A stretch of DNA of 64,000 bases, from NCBI RefSeq assembly GCF_900177615.1, contig NZ_FXAP01000001.1:1279484-1343483 (forward strand), given 5' to 3'. Positions 48,628 to 57,041 of this stretch are shown piece by piece. Origin of the DNA: Plantibacter flavus. GTDB taxonomy: Bacteria; Actinomycetota; Actinomycetes; Actinomycetales; Microbacteriaceae. The notes beneath the pieces are model-generated. The model was not told where the DNA came from and ran no database searches. It saw nothing but the letters and a program-made list of their open reading frames with translations. Each line of letters opens with the position of its first letter. Position 1 is the first letter of the stretch. The position numbers were made by a program, and so were the translations under genes.

Positions 48628-50811
48628 TCAGCCCACGATCCCGAGCGCGAACGGGAGGACCGGGCCGGAACCGGCGCGGCGGAGCGCGCGACCGGCGACG
48701 GTGAGCGTCCAACGACTGTCGGCGCGGTCGTCGACGAGCAGGACCGGCGCTCCCTCGAGCGCTGCGAGCTGCGCCCGGAGTTCGGATCCGACGGTGAAGG
48801 CGTCCCAGACGCCCGCCAGGCGGTAGGCGCTGTTGCCGCCGGGACCACCGCGCGGGCCGTCGCCGACGAGGTCGAGCTCCCCGAGGTACGGCAGTCGCCC
48901 GAGCGATGCGATGCCCCTCGCCACGGAGTCGACGAGCTGCGGACGCGACCGTGACGGCACACTGACCACGGCGGCCGGTCGTTGCGTCCACGGCCAATCC
49001 GCCAGGACGCGGACGCTCGCGTCGATGACCGCGCGGGAGGCGGGAGCGTCGGGTGCGCCCGCGGCGAAGAGTTCACGCAGCACACCGCCCCAGCCGAGGT
49101 CGGTGAGCCGAGCGAGCGCGCGCCCGGCCTCGAGGCGGTCCTCGAGCGCGATGCGTCCCTTCACCGCTGAGCCGTCGGCGGTGACCCCGAGGCGGTCGGC
49201 TCCCGTGGGCCACTGCGCCCGCGGTTCGAGCTCCACGCCCACCCGGCCGAGCGCCTCCGACGCCGAGGCTGCCGCCGCACTGTCGAGTTCGGTGGGGAAC
49301 CACGGCCCGGCGCACCGGTCGCATCGGCCACAGGGCACCGCGCTCGCGTCGTCGAGCTCACGTTGCAGCACCAGCATCCGGCACTCGTCGCCCCGCTCGT
49401 AGGCCAGCATCGCCTGTTGCTCCGCCACCCTCGCCTCGGCGATCCGCCGGTACCGCTCCCGGTCGTAGACCCACGGCTGCCCGGTCGACACCCATCCCCC
49501 GGCCACTCGCTGCACCGCGCCGTCGACGTCGAGCACCTTGAGGAGGAGTTCGAGGGGTGTGCGGCGCAGGTTGACGAGCGCCTCGAGCGCGGGCGTGGAC
49601 CGCGGCTGGCTGTCGAGTGCGTCGAGGACCGCGGTGGCCCGCGCTTCGTCCGGCATCGACGCGGTCGCGAAATACTGCCAGATCTCCTCGTCCTCCGCTC
49701 CGGGCAGGAGGAGGACGTCGGCGTGCTCGGTGGCGCGGCCCGCACGGCCGACCTGCTGGTAGTACGCGACCGGCGAGGACGGGGCGCCGAGATGCACGAC
49801 GAACCCGAGATCCGGTTTGTCGAACCCCATGCCGAGCGCGCTCGTCGCGACCAGCGCCTTCAGGCGGTTCTCCTTGAGGAGTCGCTCGGACTCCTCGCGT
49901 TCGTCGGGATCGGTCCGGCCCGTGTAGGCCCGGACCTCGTGACCGGCCTCGCGCAGCAGCCGCGCGGTGTCCTCCGCGGCGGACACCGTGAGCGTGTAGA
50001 TGATGCCGGACCCGGTGAGCCCGCCGAGGTGGCTGAGCAGCCACGTGAGGCGGTCCCGTGACTCCGGCAGCCGGAGCACGCCGAGCCGGAGGGACGCCCT
50101 CGCGAGCGAGCCGCGGATGGTGAGCACCTCGGCTCCTTGGGAGCCTGCGGCGCCGGGTGCGGTGAGCTGCTCGGCGATGTCGCGGACGACGCGTGCGTTG
50201 GCCGTCGCGGTGGTCGCCAGGACCGGGACCTCGGCCGGGAGACGTCCGATCAGTTCGGCGAGCCGCCGGTAGTCGGGTCGGAAGTCGTGTCCCCAGTCGG
50301 AGATGCAGTGCGCCTCGTCCACCACCAGCATGCCCGTGCGGGCTACGAGGGTCGGGAGCTGCTCATCGCGGAAGCGTGGATTGTTGAGCCGCTCGGGTGA
50401 CACGAGCAGGACGTCGACCTCGTCGGCCTCCAGGCGCGCCCGGACGTCGTCCCATTCGTGCGCGTTCGCCGAGTTGATCGCCACCGCGCGCACGCCGGCA
50501 CGCTCGGCGGCCGCCACCTGGTCGCGCATGAGCGCGAGCAACGGCGAGACCAGCAGCGTCGGTCCGGCGCCCCGTCGGCGCAGGAGGGCGGTCGCGATGA
50601 AGTAGACGGCGGACTTGCCCCAACCGGTGCGCTGGACGACGAGCGCACGACGATGTTCGTCGACGAGCGCGAGGATCGCCTCGAGCTGACCGTCGTGGAA
50701 CGTGGCCCCCGGAACGCCCGTGAGTGCGGCGAGCGCCGCCGTCGCCTCGGCGACCGATCCGGTGGGCGTTGGTTCGGGGTGGGCGGGGGTGGGCGCGCTG
50801 GGGTGGGACAT
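48628..50811 (-). CDS. recQ: RecQ DNA helicase with C-terminal phosphoribosyltransferase-like domain
   Basis: 727-aa 3'-5' helicase. Walker A variant RTGWGKSAVYF, DEAH box VVDEAHCISDWGHDFRPDYRRL, and motif VI-like QQVGRAGR are present; ALGMGFDKPDLGFVVH is motif V. A four-Cys zinc cluster (VPCGRCDRCAGPW) follows. The last ~110 residues are not HRDC but resemble a PRTase/ComF fold: VVSVPSRSRPQ (from 615) and the PRPP-loop-like APVLLVDDRADSRWTLT (from 688), in which the usual TTG is replaced by SRW. It overlaps no neighbour and is convergent with the MFS gene. Confidence 0.92.
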   Translation of the reverse strand: MSHPSAPTPAHPEPTPTGSVAEATAALAALTGVPGATFHDGQLEAILALVDEHRRALVVQRTGWGKSAVYFIATALLRRRGAGPTLLVSPLLALMRDQVAAAERAGVRAVAINSANAHEWDDVRARLEADEVDVLLVSPERLNNPRFRDEQLPTLVARTGMLVVDEAHCISDWGHDFRPDYRRLAELIGRLPAEVPVLATTATANARVVRDIAEQLTAPGAAGSQGAEVLTIRGSLARASLRLGVLRLPESRDRLTWLLSHLGGLTGSGIIYTLTVSAAEDTARLLREAGHEVRAYTGRTDPDEREESERLLKENRLKALVATSALGMGFDKPDLGFVVHLGAPSSPVAYYQQVGRAGRATEHADVLLLPGAEDEEIWQYFATASMPDEARATAVLDALDSQPRSTPALEALVNLRRTPLELLLKVLDVDGAVQRVAGGWVSTGQPWVYDRERYRRIAEARVAEQQAMLAYERGDECRMLVLQRELDDASAVPCGRCDRCAGPWFPTELDSAAAASASEALGRVGVELEPRAQWPTGADRLGVTADGSAVKGRIALEDRLEAGRALARLTDLGWGGVLRELFAAGAPDAPASRAVIDASVRVLADWPWTQRPAAVVSVPSRSRPQLVDSVARGIASLGRLPYLGELDLVGDGPRGGPGGNSAYRLAGVWDAFTVGSELRAQLAALEGAPVLLVDDRADSRWTLTVAGRALRRAGSGPVLPFALGIVG

Positions 50812-50902
50812 GCGGCAAGTCTGTCAGGAGCTGCTGACGGTGGACTGCGTCGGCGTCTCGGAGGGGCGGTGTCCCGTCGGCTGGTCGGTTGTGGAGGAGC
50901 CG

Positions 50903-51385
50903 CTATCGACCGTCCGCTGCGGCGACGAGTTCGGCGATGACGAACTTGGTCTGCCCCATCATGCATTGCATGGCCCGTGCCGCGCGTTCCCGGTCAGGGT
51001 CGTTCTGCAGTTCGGCGAGGATGCCGGGCACGATCTGCCAGGACAGTCCCCAGCGGTCCTTGAGCCAGCCGCATTGGCTCGGGGCACCACCGTCGGCGAT
51101 GAGGGCGTCCCAGAGCCGGTCGATCTCGTCCTGGGTGTCGGCTCTGACGGAGAAGGAGAACGCTTCGGTGAAGGAGAAGATGGGCCCGGCGTTCATCGCG
51201 CTGACGGGGAGTCCTTCGAGTTCGAACTCGACGACCATCGCCTGGCCCGCCGGCATGGGTCCGCCCTCCGGGTAGCGGCTCACCGAGGTGATCCGGGAGT
51301 CGGGGAACAACGACACGTAGAAGGTCGCCGCCTCCTCGGCTTGCGAGTCGTACCAGAGGAACGGGGTGATGCGGTGCTCCATCAT
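50903..51385 (-). CDS. VOC-family protein (PhnB-like glyoxalase superfamily)
   Basis: 160-aa vicinal-oxygen-chelate fold protein; start ATG 51385 with AGGGAG upstream. PhnB-type pattern ITPFLWYDSQAEEAATFYVSLFPDSRI at the N-terminus and WGLSWQIVPGIL, MMGQTKFVIAEL near the end. These 3-demethylubiquinone-like proteins are of unclear function. The larger upstream frame is the antisense of Ku and is rejected. Confidence 0.88.
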   Translation of the reverse strand: MMEHRITPFLWYDSQAEEAATFYVSLFPDSRITSVSRYPEGGPMPAGQAMVVEFELEGLPVSAMNAGPIFSFTEAFSFSVRADTQDEIDRLWDALIADGGAPSQCGWLKDRWGLSWQIVPGILAELQNDPDRERAARAMQCMMGQTKFVIAELVAAADGR

Positions 51386-51417
51386 GTCGTGCTCCCTCTC
51401 TGCCCGGGCGTCGTCGC

Positions 51418-52398
51418 TCAGGCGCTCTTCTTGCGTTTCGTCGCGGTCGACGGCTTCGACGCCGCGGTCTTGGCGGTAGCGGTCTTCGCGCCACTCGTCT
51501 TGGCGGTACCAGTCTTCGCGGTACCGGTCTTCGCCGAGCTGCTCGTCGCGGCGGGCTTGGCGGCGCCGGATCGCTTCGCTCCACTCGCCGTCTTCGCGCC
51601 GGTCGTGCCACGTTGCCGTTCGATGCTGCGTTGCAGCACCTCCATGAGGTCGATCGGCTCGGCGCCCGTGTCGTCGTCGGGTTCGGGCTGCTCGCCGAAG
51701 GTGGCGGCGGTGTCGAGTGCGTCGCCCTGCTCGAGTTTCGCGTCGATGAGCTTCCGGAGCTGTGCCTGGTATTCGTCGACGAACGCGTCCGGGCGGAAGC
51801 GGGATGAGAAGGACTCGACGAGCGCCTCCGACATCTCGAGTTCCTTGGCGGAGATGTGGACGCGTTCCTCGAGTGCCGGGAACCGCACCTCGCGGACCTC
51901 GTCCTCCCAGAGCAGGGTCTGCAGGAGGATGACGTCCTCGCGCACCCGGAGGGCGCCGAGACGCGTCTTCTGGCGGAGGGCGAACCGCACGATGGCCGTG
52001 CGGTCGGTCTCCTCGAGCGTCCGCCGGAGGAGGACGTAGGCCTTCGACGAGGAGGAGTCCGGTTCGAGGAAGTAACTGCGGTCGAACATGATCGGGTCGA
52101 GGTCGTCGCTCGGCACGAACTCGACGACCTCGATCTCGCGGCTGCGTTCCTCGGGGAGCGATGCCAGGTCGTCGGCGGTGAGGACCACCGTCTGCTCGCC
52201 GTCCTGGTAGGCCTTGTCGATGTGGTCGTAGCTGACGACCTTCCCGCAGACCTCGCACTTGCGCTGGTACCGGATGCGTCCACCGTCCGCGTCGTGAACC
52301 TGGTGCAGCGAGAGGTCGTGGTCCTCCGTGGCGCTGTACACCTTCACCGGGACGTTCACCAGGCCGAAGGTGACCGCACCCTTCCAGATCGCGCGCAT
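51418..52398 (-). CDS. ku: Non-homologous end-joining protein Ku
   Basis: 326-aa DNA-end-binding protein: MRAIWKGAVTFGLVNVPVKVYSATED is the diagnostic N-terminus, with CEVCGKVV zinc-like pair and KAYVLLRRTLEETDRTAIVRF in the bridge. The core is followed by a Lys/Ala/Thr-rich C-terminal tail of ~60 residues built from KTGTAKTGTAKT-like repeats, probably DNA-binding and disordered. Start ATG 52398 behind GGACAGGAG. Divergent from ligD. Confidence 0.96.
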   Translation of the reverse strand: MRAIWKGAVTFGLVNVPVKVYSATEDHDLSLHQVHDADGGRIRYQRKCEVCGKVVSYDHIDKAYQDGEQTVVLTADDLASLPEERSREIEVVEFVPSDDLDPIMFDRSYFLEPDSSSSKAYVLLRRTLEETDRTAIVRFALRQKTRLGALRVREDVILLQTLLWEDEVREVRFPALEERVHISAKELEMSEALVESFSSRFRPDAFVDEYQAQLRKLIDAKLEQGDALDTAATFGEQPEPDDDTGAEPIDLMEVLQRSIERQRGTTGAKTASGAKRSGAAKPAATSSSAKTGTAKTGTAKTSGAKTATAKTAASKPSTATKRKKSA

Positions 52399-52465
52399 GA
52401 CCGCTCCTGTCCGCCGGCGAATCCGCCCGCGCTGTCGTGGTGACCAGTAGACACCCGGAACATCC

Positions 52466-52483
52466 TCAAGGGCTAGCCCTTGA
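52466..52483. promoter_or_regulatory. 18-bp perfect palindrome in ku-ligD divergent region
   Basis: TCAAGGGCT/AGCCCTTGA, a perfect palindrome with no spacer, placed 26 bp from the ligD ATG and 67 bp from the ku ATG. It is well placed to bind a dimeric regulator affecting both NHEJ genes, or to form a hairpin in the ligD leader. Confidence 0.6.
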
Positions 52484-52509
52484 CGCCCGAGGGCGGCAGG
52501 CTGATCGCC

Positions 52510-54954
52510 ATGGCGAGGACGAGCGGTGGCGGCGGGCAGACGCAGTGGGTCGACGTCGACGGACGCCGGATCCAACTCACCCATCTCGACAAGGTGCTGT
52601 ACCCCGAGACCGGCACGACGAAGGCCGAGGTCCTCGCCTACTACGCCGCGGTCGCCGAACACCTCCTCCCACACCTCGCCGATCGGCCGGTGACCCGGAA
52701 ACGCTGGGTGCACGGCGTCGGGACGGCTGCGTCGCCGGAGTCGGGGTTCTTCCAGAAGGACCTGGGTGCCTCGGCTCCCGACTGGGTCCAGCGGCTCCCC
52801 ATCGAGCACAGCGATCACACGAACGAGTACCCGATCGTCGACGATCTCGCGACACTCACGTGGCTGGCGCAACTGGGTGCGCTCGAGTTGCACGTGCCGC
52901 AGTGGCGGTTCGACCGATCCGGCGAGCGCCGTCCGCCCGACCGTCTCGTCCTCGACCTCGATCCGGGTGAGGGGGTGTCCCTCGGCGAGTGCGCGGGGGT
53001 CGCGGGCCTGGCGCGGGCGGTGTTGGTGGACATGGGGTTGGATCCGGTCCCGCTCACGAGTGGGAGCAAGGGGATCCACCTGTATGCGGCGTTGGACGGT
53101 CGGCAGAGTTCCGCGGAGGTGTCGCTCGTGGCGCATGAGCTCGCGCGGGCGCTGGCCGCGGACGAGCCGGGCCTCGTGGTGAGTGAGATGTCGAAGCAGC
53201 GGCGGACGGGGAAGGTCTTCGTCGACTGGAGTCAGAACAACGGGTCGAAGACGACGATCGCGCCGTTCTCGTTGCGGGGTCGGTCGCGGCCGACGGTGGC
53301 GGCTCCCCGCCGGTGGGAGGAGCTCGACGATCCGGGGCTGGCGCAGCTGGAGTTCCCTGCGGTGCTCGAGCGTCTGGCGGACGGTGAGGACCCGTTGCGG
53401 GTGCTCGGCGACCCGCGTCCGTCGATCACGATCCGCCCGTCGGAGCACGAGGACCGGCTGGTGGAGTACCGGCGGAAGCGGGATGCGGAGCGGACGCCCG
53501 AGCCCGTCCCGGACGGACCGCCGGCGCCTGCCGCTGCCGGGGCACCGCCCTCGTTCGTGATCCAGCGGCACGAGGCCCGGAAACTCCACCATGACTTCCG
53601 ACTTGAGCACGACGGCGTGCTGGTGTCGTGGGCCCTGCCGAAGGGGGTGCCGACGGATCCGAGCAGCAACCATCTGGCGGTGCGCACGGAGGACCACCCC
53701 ATCGAGTACGGCAGCTTCGAGGGCACGATCCCCGCGGGCGAGTACGGGGCCGGCGAGGTGACCATCTGGGACGCGGGCACCTACGAGCTGGAGAAGTGGC
53801 GCGACGACGAGGTCATCGGGACCCTGCGCGGCCGGGCGGGAGGCGCGCTCGGCGGGCCGATGCGGTTCGCGCTCATCCGGACCGCTGGTGGGACGGGTCG
53901 GGAGGCGCCGTCGTGGCTCATCCATCGGATGCGCGCCCCGGGTGACCCGCCGGCTCCCCCGGTCGCACGGCATCGTGGGATCCCCACCCCCATGCTCGCG
54001 AGTGTCGCGGTACCCGGCGAGCTGGTCGACGACGGATCCTGGGCGTTCGAGATGAAGTGGGACGGCATCCGTGCGATCGCGAGCGTCGACGGCTCGACGG
54101 GGCGGGTGCGGTTGTCGAGCCGGAACGGCAAGGACCTCACGGCGGCGTACCCGGAGGTGGTCGAGGAACTCGCGGCGTCGCTCGCCGGCCGTGCGGTCGT
54201 CCTCGACGGCGAGATCGTGGCGTCGGGTCCTGACGGCCGTCCCGACTTCTCCCTGCTGCAGCGTCGGATGCAGCTCACCTCGGAACGGGACGTCGAACGG
54301 GAGCGCCGTCGGACGCCCGTCCGGCTCCTGCTGTTCGACCTGCTTGCGCTGGACGACACGGATCGGACCGAGCTGCCCTACCGGGAGCGTCGCGAGCTGC
54401 TCGAGCGGACGATCGAGTCCGGGACCGTCGTCCAGGTGCCACCGACGATCGACGGCTCGCTCGACGATGCGCTCGAGGTGAGTCGGGGCTTGCGGTTGGA
54501 GGGGGTGATGGCGAAGGAGCTCGACGGTCGCTACCGGCCGGGTCGACGCAGCAGCACCTGGGTCAAGTTCAAGCACGAACGCATGGAGGAGGTCGTCGTG
54601 GCCGGCTGGCGTCCCGGTCGGGGCGGGCGCTCGGGTGGGATCGGGTCGCTTCTGCTCGGGGTGCCGGGCCCGGATGGCCTCCTGCACTACGCGGGTCGGG
54701 TCGGAAGCGGTTTCAGCGACCGGGAGTTGGCGGCGACCGCGCTCCGCTTCGAACGGCTGGGTCGGGCATCGACGACACTCGTGGGTGTCCCGCCGGCCGA
54801 TGCGGCCGACGCCAACTGGGTGGAACCGGTCCTCATCGGAGAGGTCCGCTTCAGCGAGTGGACACCGGACGGACGGTTCAGGCATCCGGTCTGGCGTGGG
54901 TGGCGCCCCGATCGGACGGTGGACGACCTCGAAGCGCCGGACCGCGGACGCTGA
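52510..54954 (+). CDS. ligD: Multifunctional DNA ligase D (NHEJ)
   Basis: 814-aa end-joining enzyme in the POL-PE-LIG order of mycobacteria. Primase-like polymerase (residues 1-290) with catalytic Asp149 and Asp151 (DLDPGEG); phosphoesterase domain from about 350 with H354EARKLHHDFRLEH; ATP-dependent ligase domain with KxDG lysine Lys516 in EMKWDGIRAI. Ligase motif and OB-fold (WVKFKHERMEEVVVAGWRPG) complete. Start ATG 52510; a TTG at 52480 would add 10 residues. Partner of Ku. Confidence 0.97.
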   Translation: MARTSGGGGQTQWVDVDGRRIQLTHLDKVLYPETGTTKAEVLAYYAAVAEHLLPHLADRPVTRKRWVHGVGTAASPESGFFQKDLGASAPDWVQRLPIEHSDHTNEYPIVDDLATLTWLAQLGALELHVPQWRFDRSGERRPPDRLVLDLDPGEGVSLGECAGVAGLARAVLVDMGLDPVPLTSGSKGIHLYAALDGRQSSAEVSLVAHELARALAADEPGLVVSEMSKQRRTGKVFVDWSQNNGSKTTIAPFSLRGRSRPTVAAPRRWEELDDPGLAQLEFPAVLERLADGEDPLRVLGDPRPSITIRPSEHEDRLVEYRRKRDAERTPEPVPDGPPAPAAAGAPPSFVIQRHEARKLHHDFRLEHDGVLVSWALPKGVPTDPSSNHLAVRTEDHPIEYGSFEGTIPAGEYGAGEVTIWDAGTYELEKWRDDEVIGTLRGRAGGALGGPMRFALIRTAGGTGREAPSWLIHRMRAPGDPPAPPVARHRGIPTPMLASVAVPGELVDDGSWAFEMKWDGIRAIASVDGSTGRVRLSSRNGKDLTAAYPEVVEELAASLAGRAVVLDGEIVASGPDGRPDFSLLQRRMQLTSERDVERERRRTPVRLLLFDLLALDDTDRTELPYRERRELLERTIESGTVVQVPPTIDGSLDDALEVSRGLRLEGVMAKELDGRYRPGRRSSTWVKFKHERMEEVVVAGWRPGRGGRSGGIGSLLLGVPGPDGLLHYAGRVGSGFSDRELAATALRFERLGRASTTLVGVPPADAADANWVEPVLIGEVRFSEWTPDGRFRHPVWRGWRPDRTVDDLEAPDRGR

Positions 54955-54981
54955 GCCCGCGCATCGACCGCGGACGTCCCG

Positions 54982-55716
54982 TCAGGACAAGCGGCCGGAT
55001 TCGGCGAGGAGGGCGAGGACGGCCGAGACCCGAGGGTTGCTCGAGGTGTCGTGCTCGATCCCGAGCGCCGCGTAGATCGCCGTGAGGTGGTTTTGGACGG
55101 ACTTCTCCGCGATCCCGAGCCTGGTCGCGATCCCCGTGTTCGAACGACCGGTCGCGAGCAGCTGCAGCACGGCGTACTGCCGGTCGGTGAGCGACTCGAG
55201 ACTCGACCCCGCCCTGGGCCGGGTCCGGTCGATGAGCTCGGGATCGAGCATCGTCTCGCCACGCGCGGAGACACGGATGGCCTCGAGGAGGATCTCGCGC
55301 GTGAGCGACGAGGTCTTCGACAGGTAGCTCCACCCGTCGCGGACGTCGGCCGGCATCTCGAGCAGCATGTCCATGAGGTCGTAGGCGGACAGCAGGACGA
55401 CACCGAGGCCGGGTTGCGCCCTGCGGAGGGAGACGCCGAGGCTCACCCCGTTGCCGTCGGGCAGCTCGATGTCCATGGTCAGCACGTCCACCGTTCCCGG
55501 GAGGAAGAGCCGTCGGGCCTCGGCGACCGTCCCGGCACGCCCGACGAACGTCACTCCTGGCGCCCCGTCGAGCAGCTCGGCGAGCATGCCGCCGAGCAGC
55601 GGCTGATCCTCGATCACCCCGACACGCAGTGGCCGGGTGGTCGCGGCATCCGTCGTCGCATCACCGACCGTGGACAGCGCGGCGGGCGAGGGGTCGGAGT
55701 GCGACTGGTGGTGCAT
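54982..55716 (-). CDS. LuxR/NarL-type response regulator
   Basis: 244-aa regulator. Receiver domain with acidic pair (ED 36-37), phospho-acceptor Asp82 in LTMDIELPDGNG and Lys134 (SYLSKTS). C-terminal GerE/LuxR helix-turn-helix SLTDRQYAVLQLLATGRSNTGIATRLGIAEKSVQNHL. N-terminal 25 residues are an extra Ser/Thr/Ala-rich tail. Divergent from the histidine kinase at 55821, its presumed partner. Confidence 0.93.
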   Translation of the reverse strand: MHHQSHSDPSPAALSTVGDATTDAATTRPLRVGVIEDQPLLGGMLAELLDGAPGVTFVGRAGTVAEARRLFLPGTVDVLTMDIELPDGNGVSLGVSLRRAQPGLGVVLLSAYDLMDMLLEMPADVRDGWSYLSKTSSLTREILLEAIRVSARGETMLDPELIDRTRPRAGSSLESLTDRQYAVLQLLATGRSNTGIATRLGIAEKSVQNHLTAIYAALGIEHDTSSNPRVSAVLALLAESGRLS

Positions 55717-55808
55717 GTTCCGAGTATCCCGGATCGACCGGGGAACGACCGAGGGGGAAGCTCCCGAACGACCGCACGTCGATGTCGGCGGTGGCGGGCA
55801 CGGCAGGT

Positions 55809-55814
55809 CAGAAT
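55809..55814 (+). promoter_or_regulatory. -10-like box of histidine kinase gene
   Basis: CAGAAT ends six bases before ATG 55821, matching the leaderless layout seen at other genes here; a GGAG right before the ATG is too close to act as ribosome site. Confidence 0.35.
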
Positions 55815-55820
55815 GGAGCC

Positions 55821-57035
55821 ATGACCCAGGAGGCCCGGACCGCTCGCGCTGAGCGCTGGAGCGACAGCCGGGCGTTCATCACGGCAAGTGGCGCCATGGC
55901 CGCGGTCTTCGGACTCGCGGTGTCCTTCCAGAGCGTCTACATCTACACCTGGGTCGCCCCGGGCGGGACACGTGGCATGCTCGCCGAACGGGTCACCGCC
56001 AACCTCGTCTCGTTGAGCGCGGCGATCCTCGTCCTCGCCCTCCTGCTGTGGTCGAGGTGGGGGCCGTCGCTCCACGAGTGGTGGCGCCCGAAGGTGCTCG
56101 CGGGTGTCCTCCTCGTGGCGATGCTGACGGGGCTGCTGCGAAGCGGACTCCAGCTCCTGCTGGGCGTGTACCGCGACCCGAGCCTGCAGACGGTCCTCGT
56201 CGAAGCCGGAACGACGACGCTCGCCCTGGCGGTCTGCGCGACGTTCGGGTTCAGCCTCAGTGCGGCCCGGCGACGCGCCCGCGAGGAGGAGCGCGCGCAC
56301 GCCGACCAGCGACACCGGGCCGACCTCGCCCTCCAGTCCCTGCAGGGCGAGGAGCTGCGGGTGAAGCGGGAGGTCGCGGAAGGACTGCACGGCACCTTGC
56401 AGCAGCACCTCGTCCTGATCAGCGCCCAGCTCGCATCCGTCACCACGGCGCTCGAGCAGGGCGGCCCGGACGTCGGGTCGGACGCGGCCAGGACCCTGCG
56501 GTCGCTCGGCGAGGAACTCCGCACGGTGCGCGAGCGCGACGTACGGGAACTCAGCCGGCTCCTGTCGCCGCCGCTGCTCGAGGTCGGGATCGCCCCGAGC
56601 ATCCGGGCGATCCTGCAACGGCTCCCCCCGTCGATCACCACCAGTCTCGACGTCTCGCCGGACTTCCGGCTCCTCGACGACCCGATCGACAACGTCTTCA
56701 CGACCGCGGAGCGCGCGGTCGTCGTCCGGACGCTCGAGGAAGGCGTGACGAACGCGCTGACCCACGGGGCAGCCGACCGACTCGTCGTGGACCTCCGGGT
56801 CTCGTCACCCGCCACCGAGCGGCGAGGGACGATGGCGGGCGCCGTCGAGCTGCGCGTCGTCGACAACGGCTCCGGTCTCCGCGACGACGCCGAACCGTCC
56901 GGCGGCCTGCTGCAGCTGGATCGACGGGCCGGCGCGTTCGGCGGGTCCCTCAGGGTCGGCCCTGCAGCCGACGGCGAGACCGGCGGGACCGTCCTGACCC
57001 TGACGATGCCCTACCGACCGCCGGCGATCCGCTGA
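55821..57035 (+). CDS. Sensor histidine kinase (HisKA_3 type)
   Basis: 404-aa kinase with four predicted TM helices (about 19-43, 60-78, 92-115, 126-147), no large extracellular domain, a cytoplasmic coiled coil and a dimerization box EVAEGLHGTLQQHLVLISAQL with candidate phospho-His190; the residue after it is Gly, not the usual Asp/Glu. ATPase N-box EEGVTNALTHG and VVDNGSGL follow. Divergent from its likely response regulator. Confidence 0.9.
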   Translation: MTQEARTARAERWSDSRAFITASGAMAAVFGLAVSFQSVYIYTWVAPGGTRGMLAERVTANLVSLSAAILVLALLLWSRWGPSLHEWWRPKVLAGVLLVAMLTGLLRSGLQLLLGVYRDPSLQTVLVEAGTTTLALAVCATFGFSLSAARRRAREEERAHADQRHRADLALQSLQGEELRVKREVAEGLHGTLQQHLVLISAQLASVTTALEQGGPDVGSDAARTLRSLGEELRTVRERDVRELSRLLSPPLLEVGIAPSIRAILQRLPPSITTSLDVSPDFRLLDDPIDNVFTTAERAVVVRTLEEGVTNALTHGAADRLVVDLRVSSPATERRGTMAGAVELRVVDNGSGLRDDAEPSGGLLQLDRRAGAFGGSLRVGPAADGETGGTVLTLTMPYRPPAIR

Positions 57036-57041
57036 GCCGGA

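Noticed and set aside
52400..54885. Very long minus-strand extension upstream of Ku
   Set aside because: It lies antisense to ligD and the true Ku N-terminus (MRAIWKGAVTFGL) with ribosome site begins at 52398.
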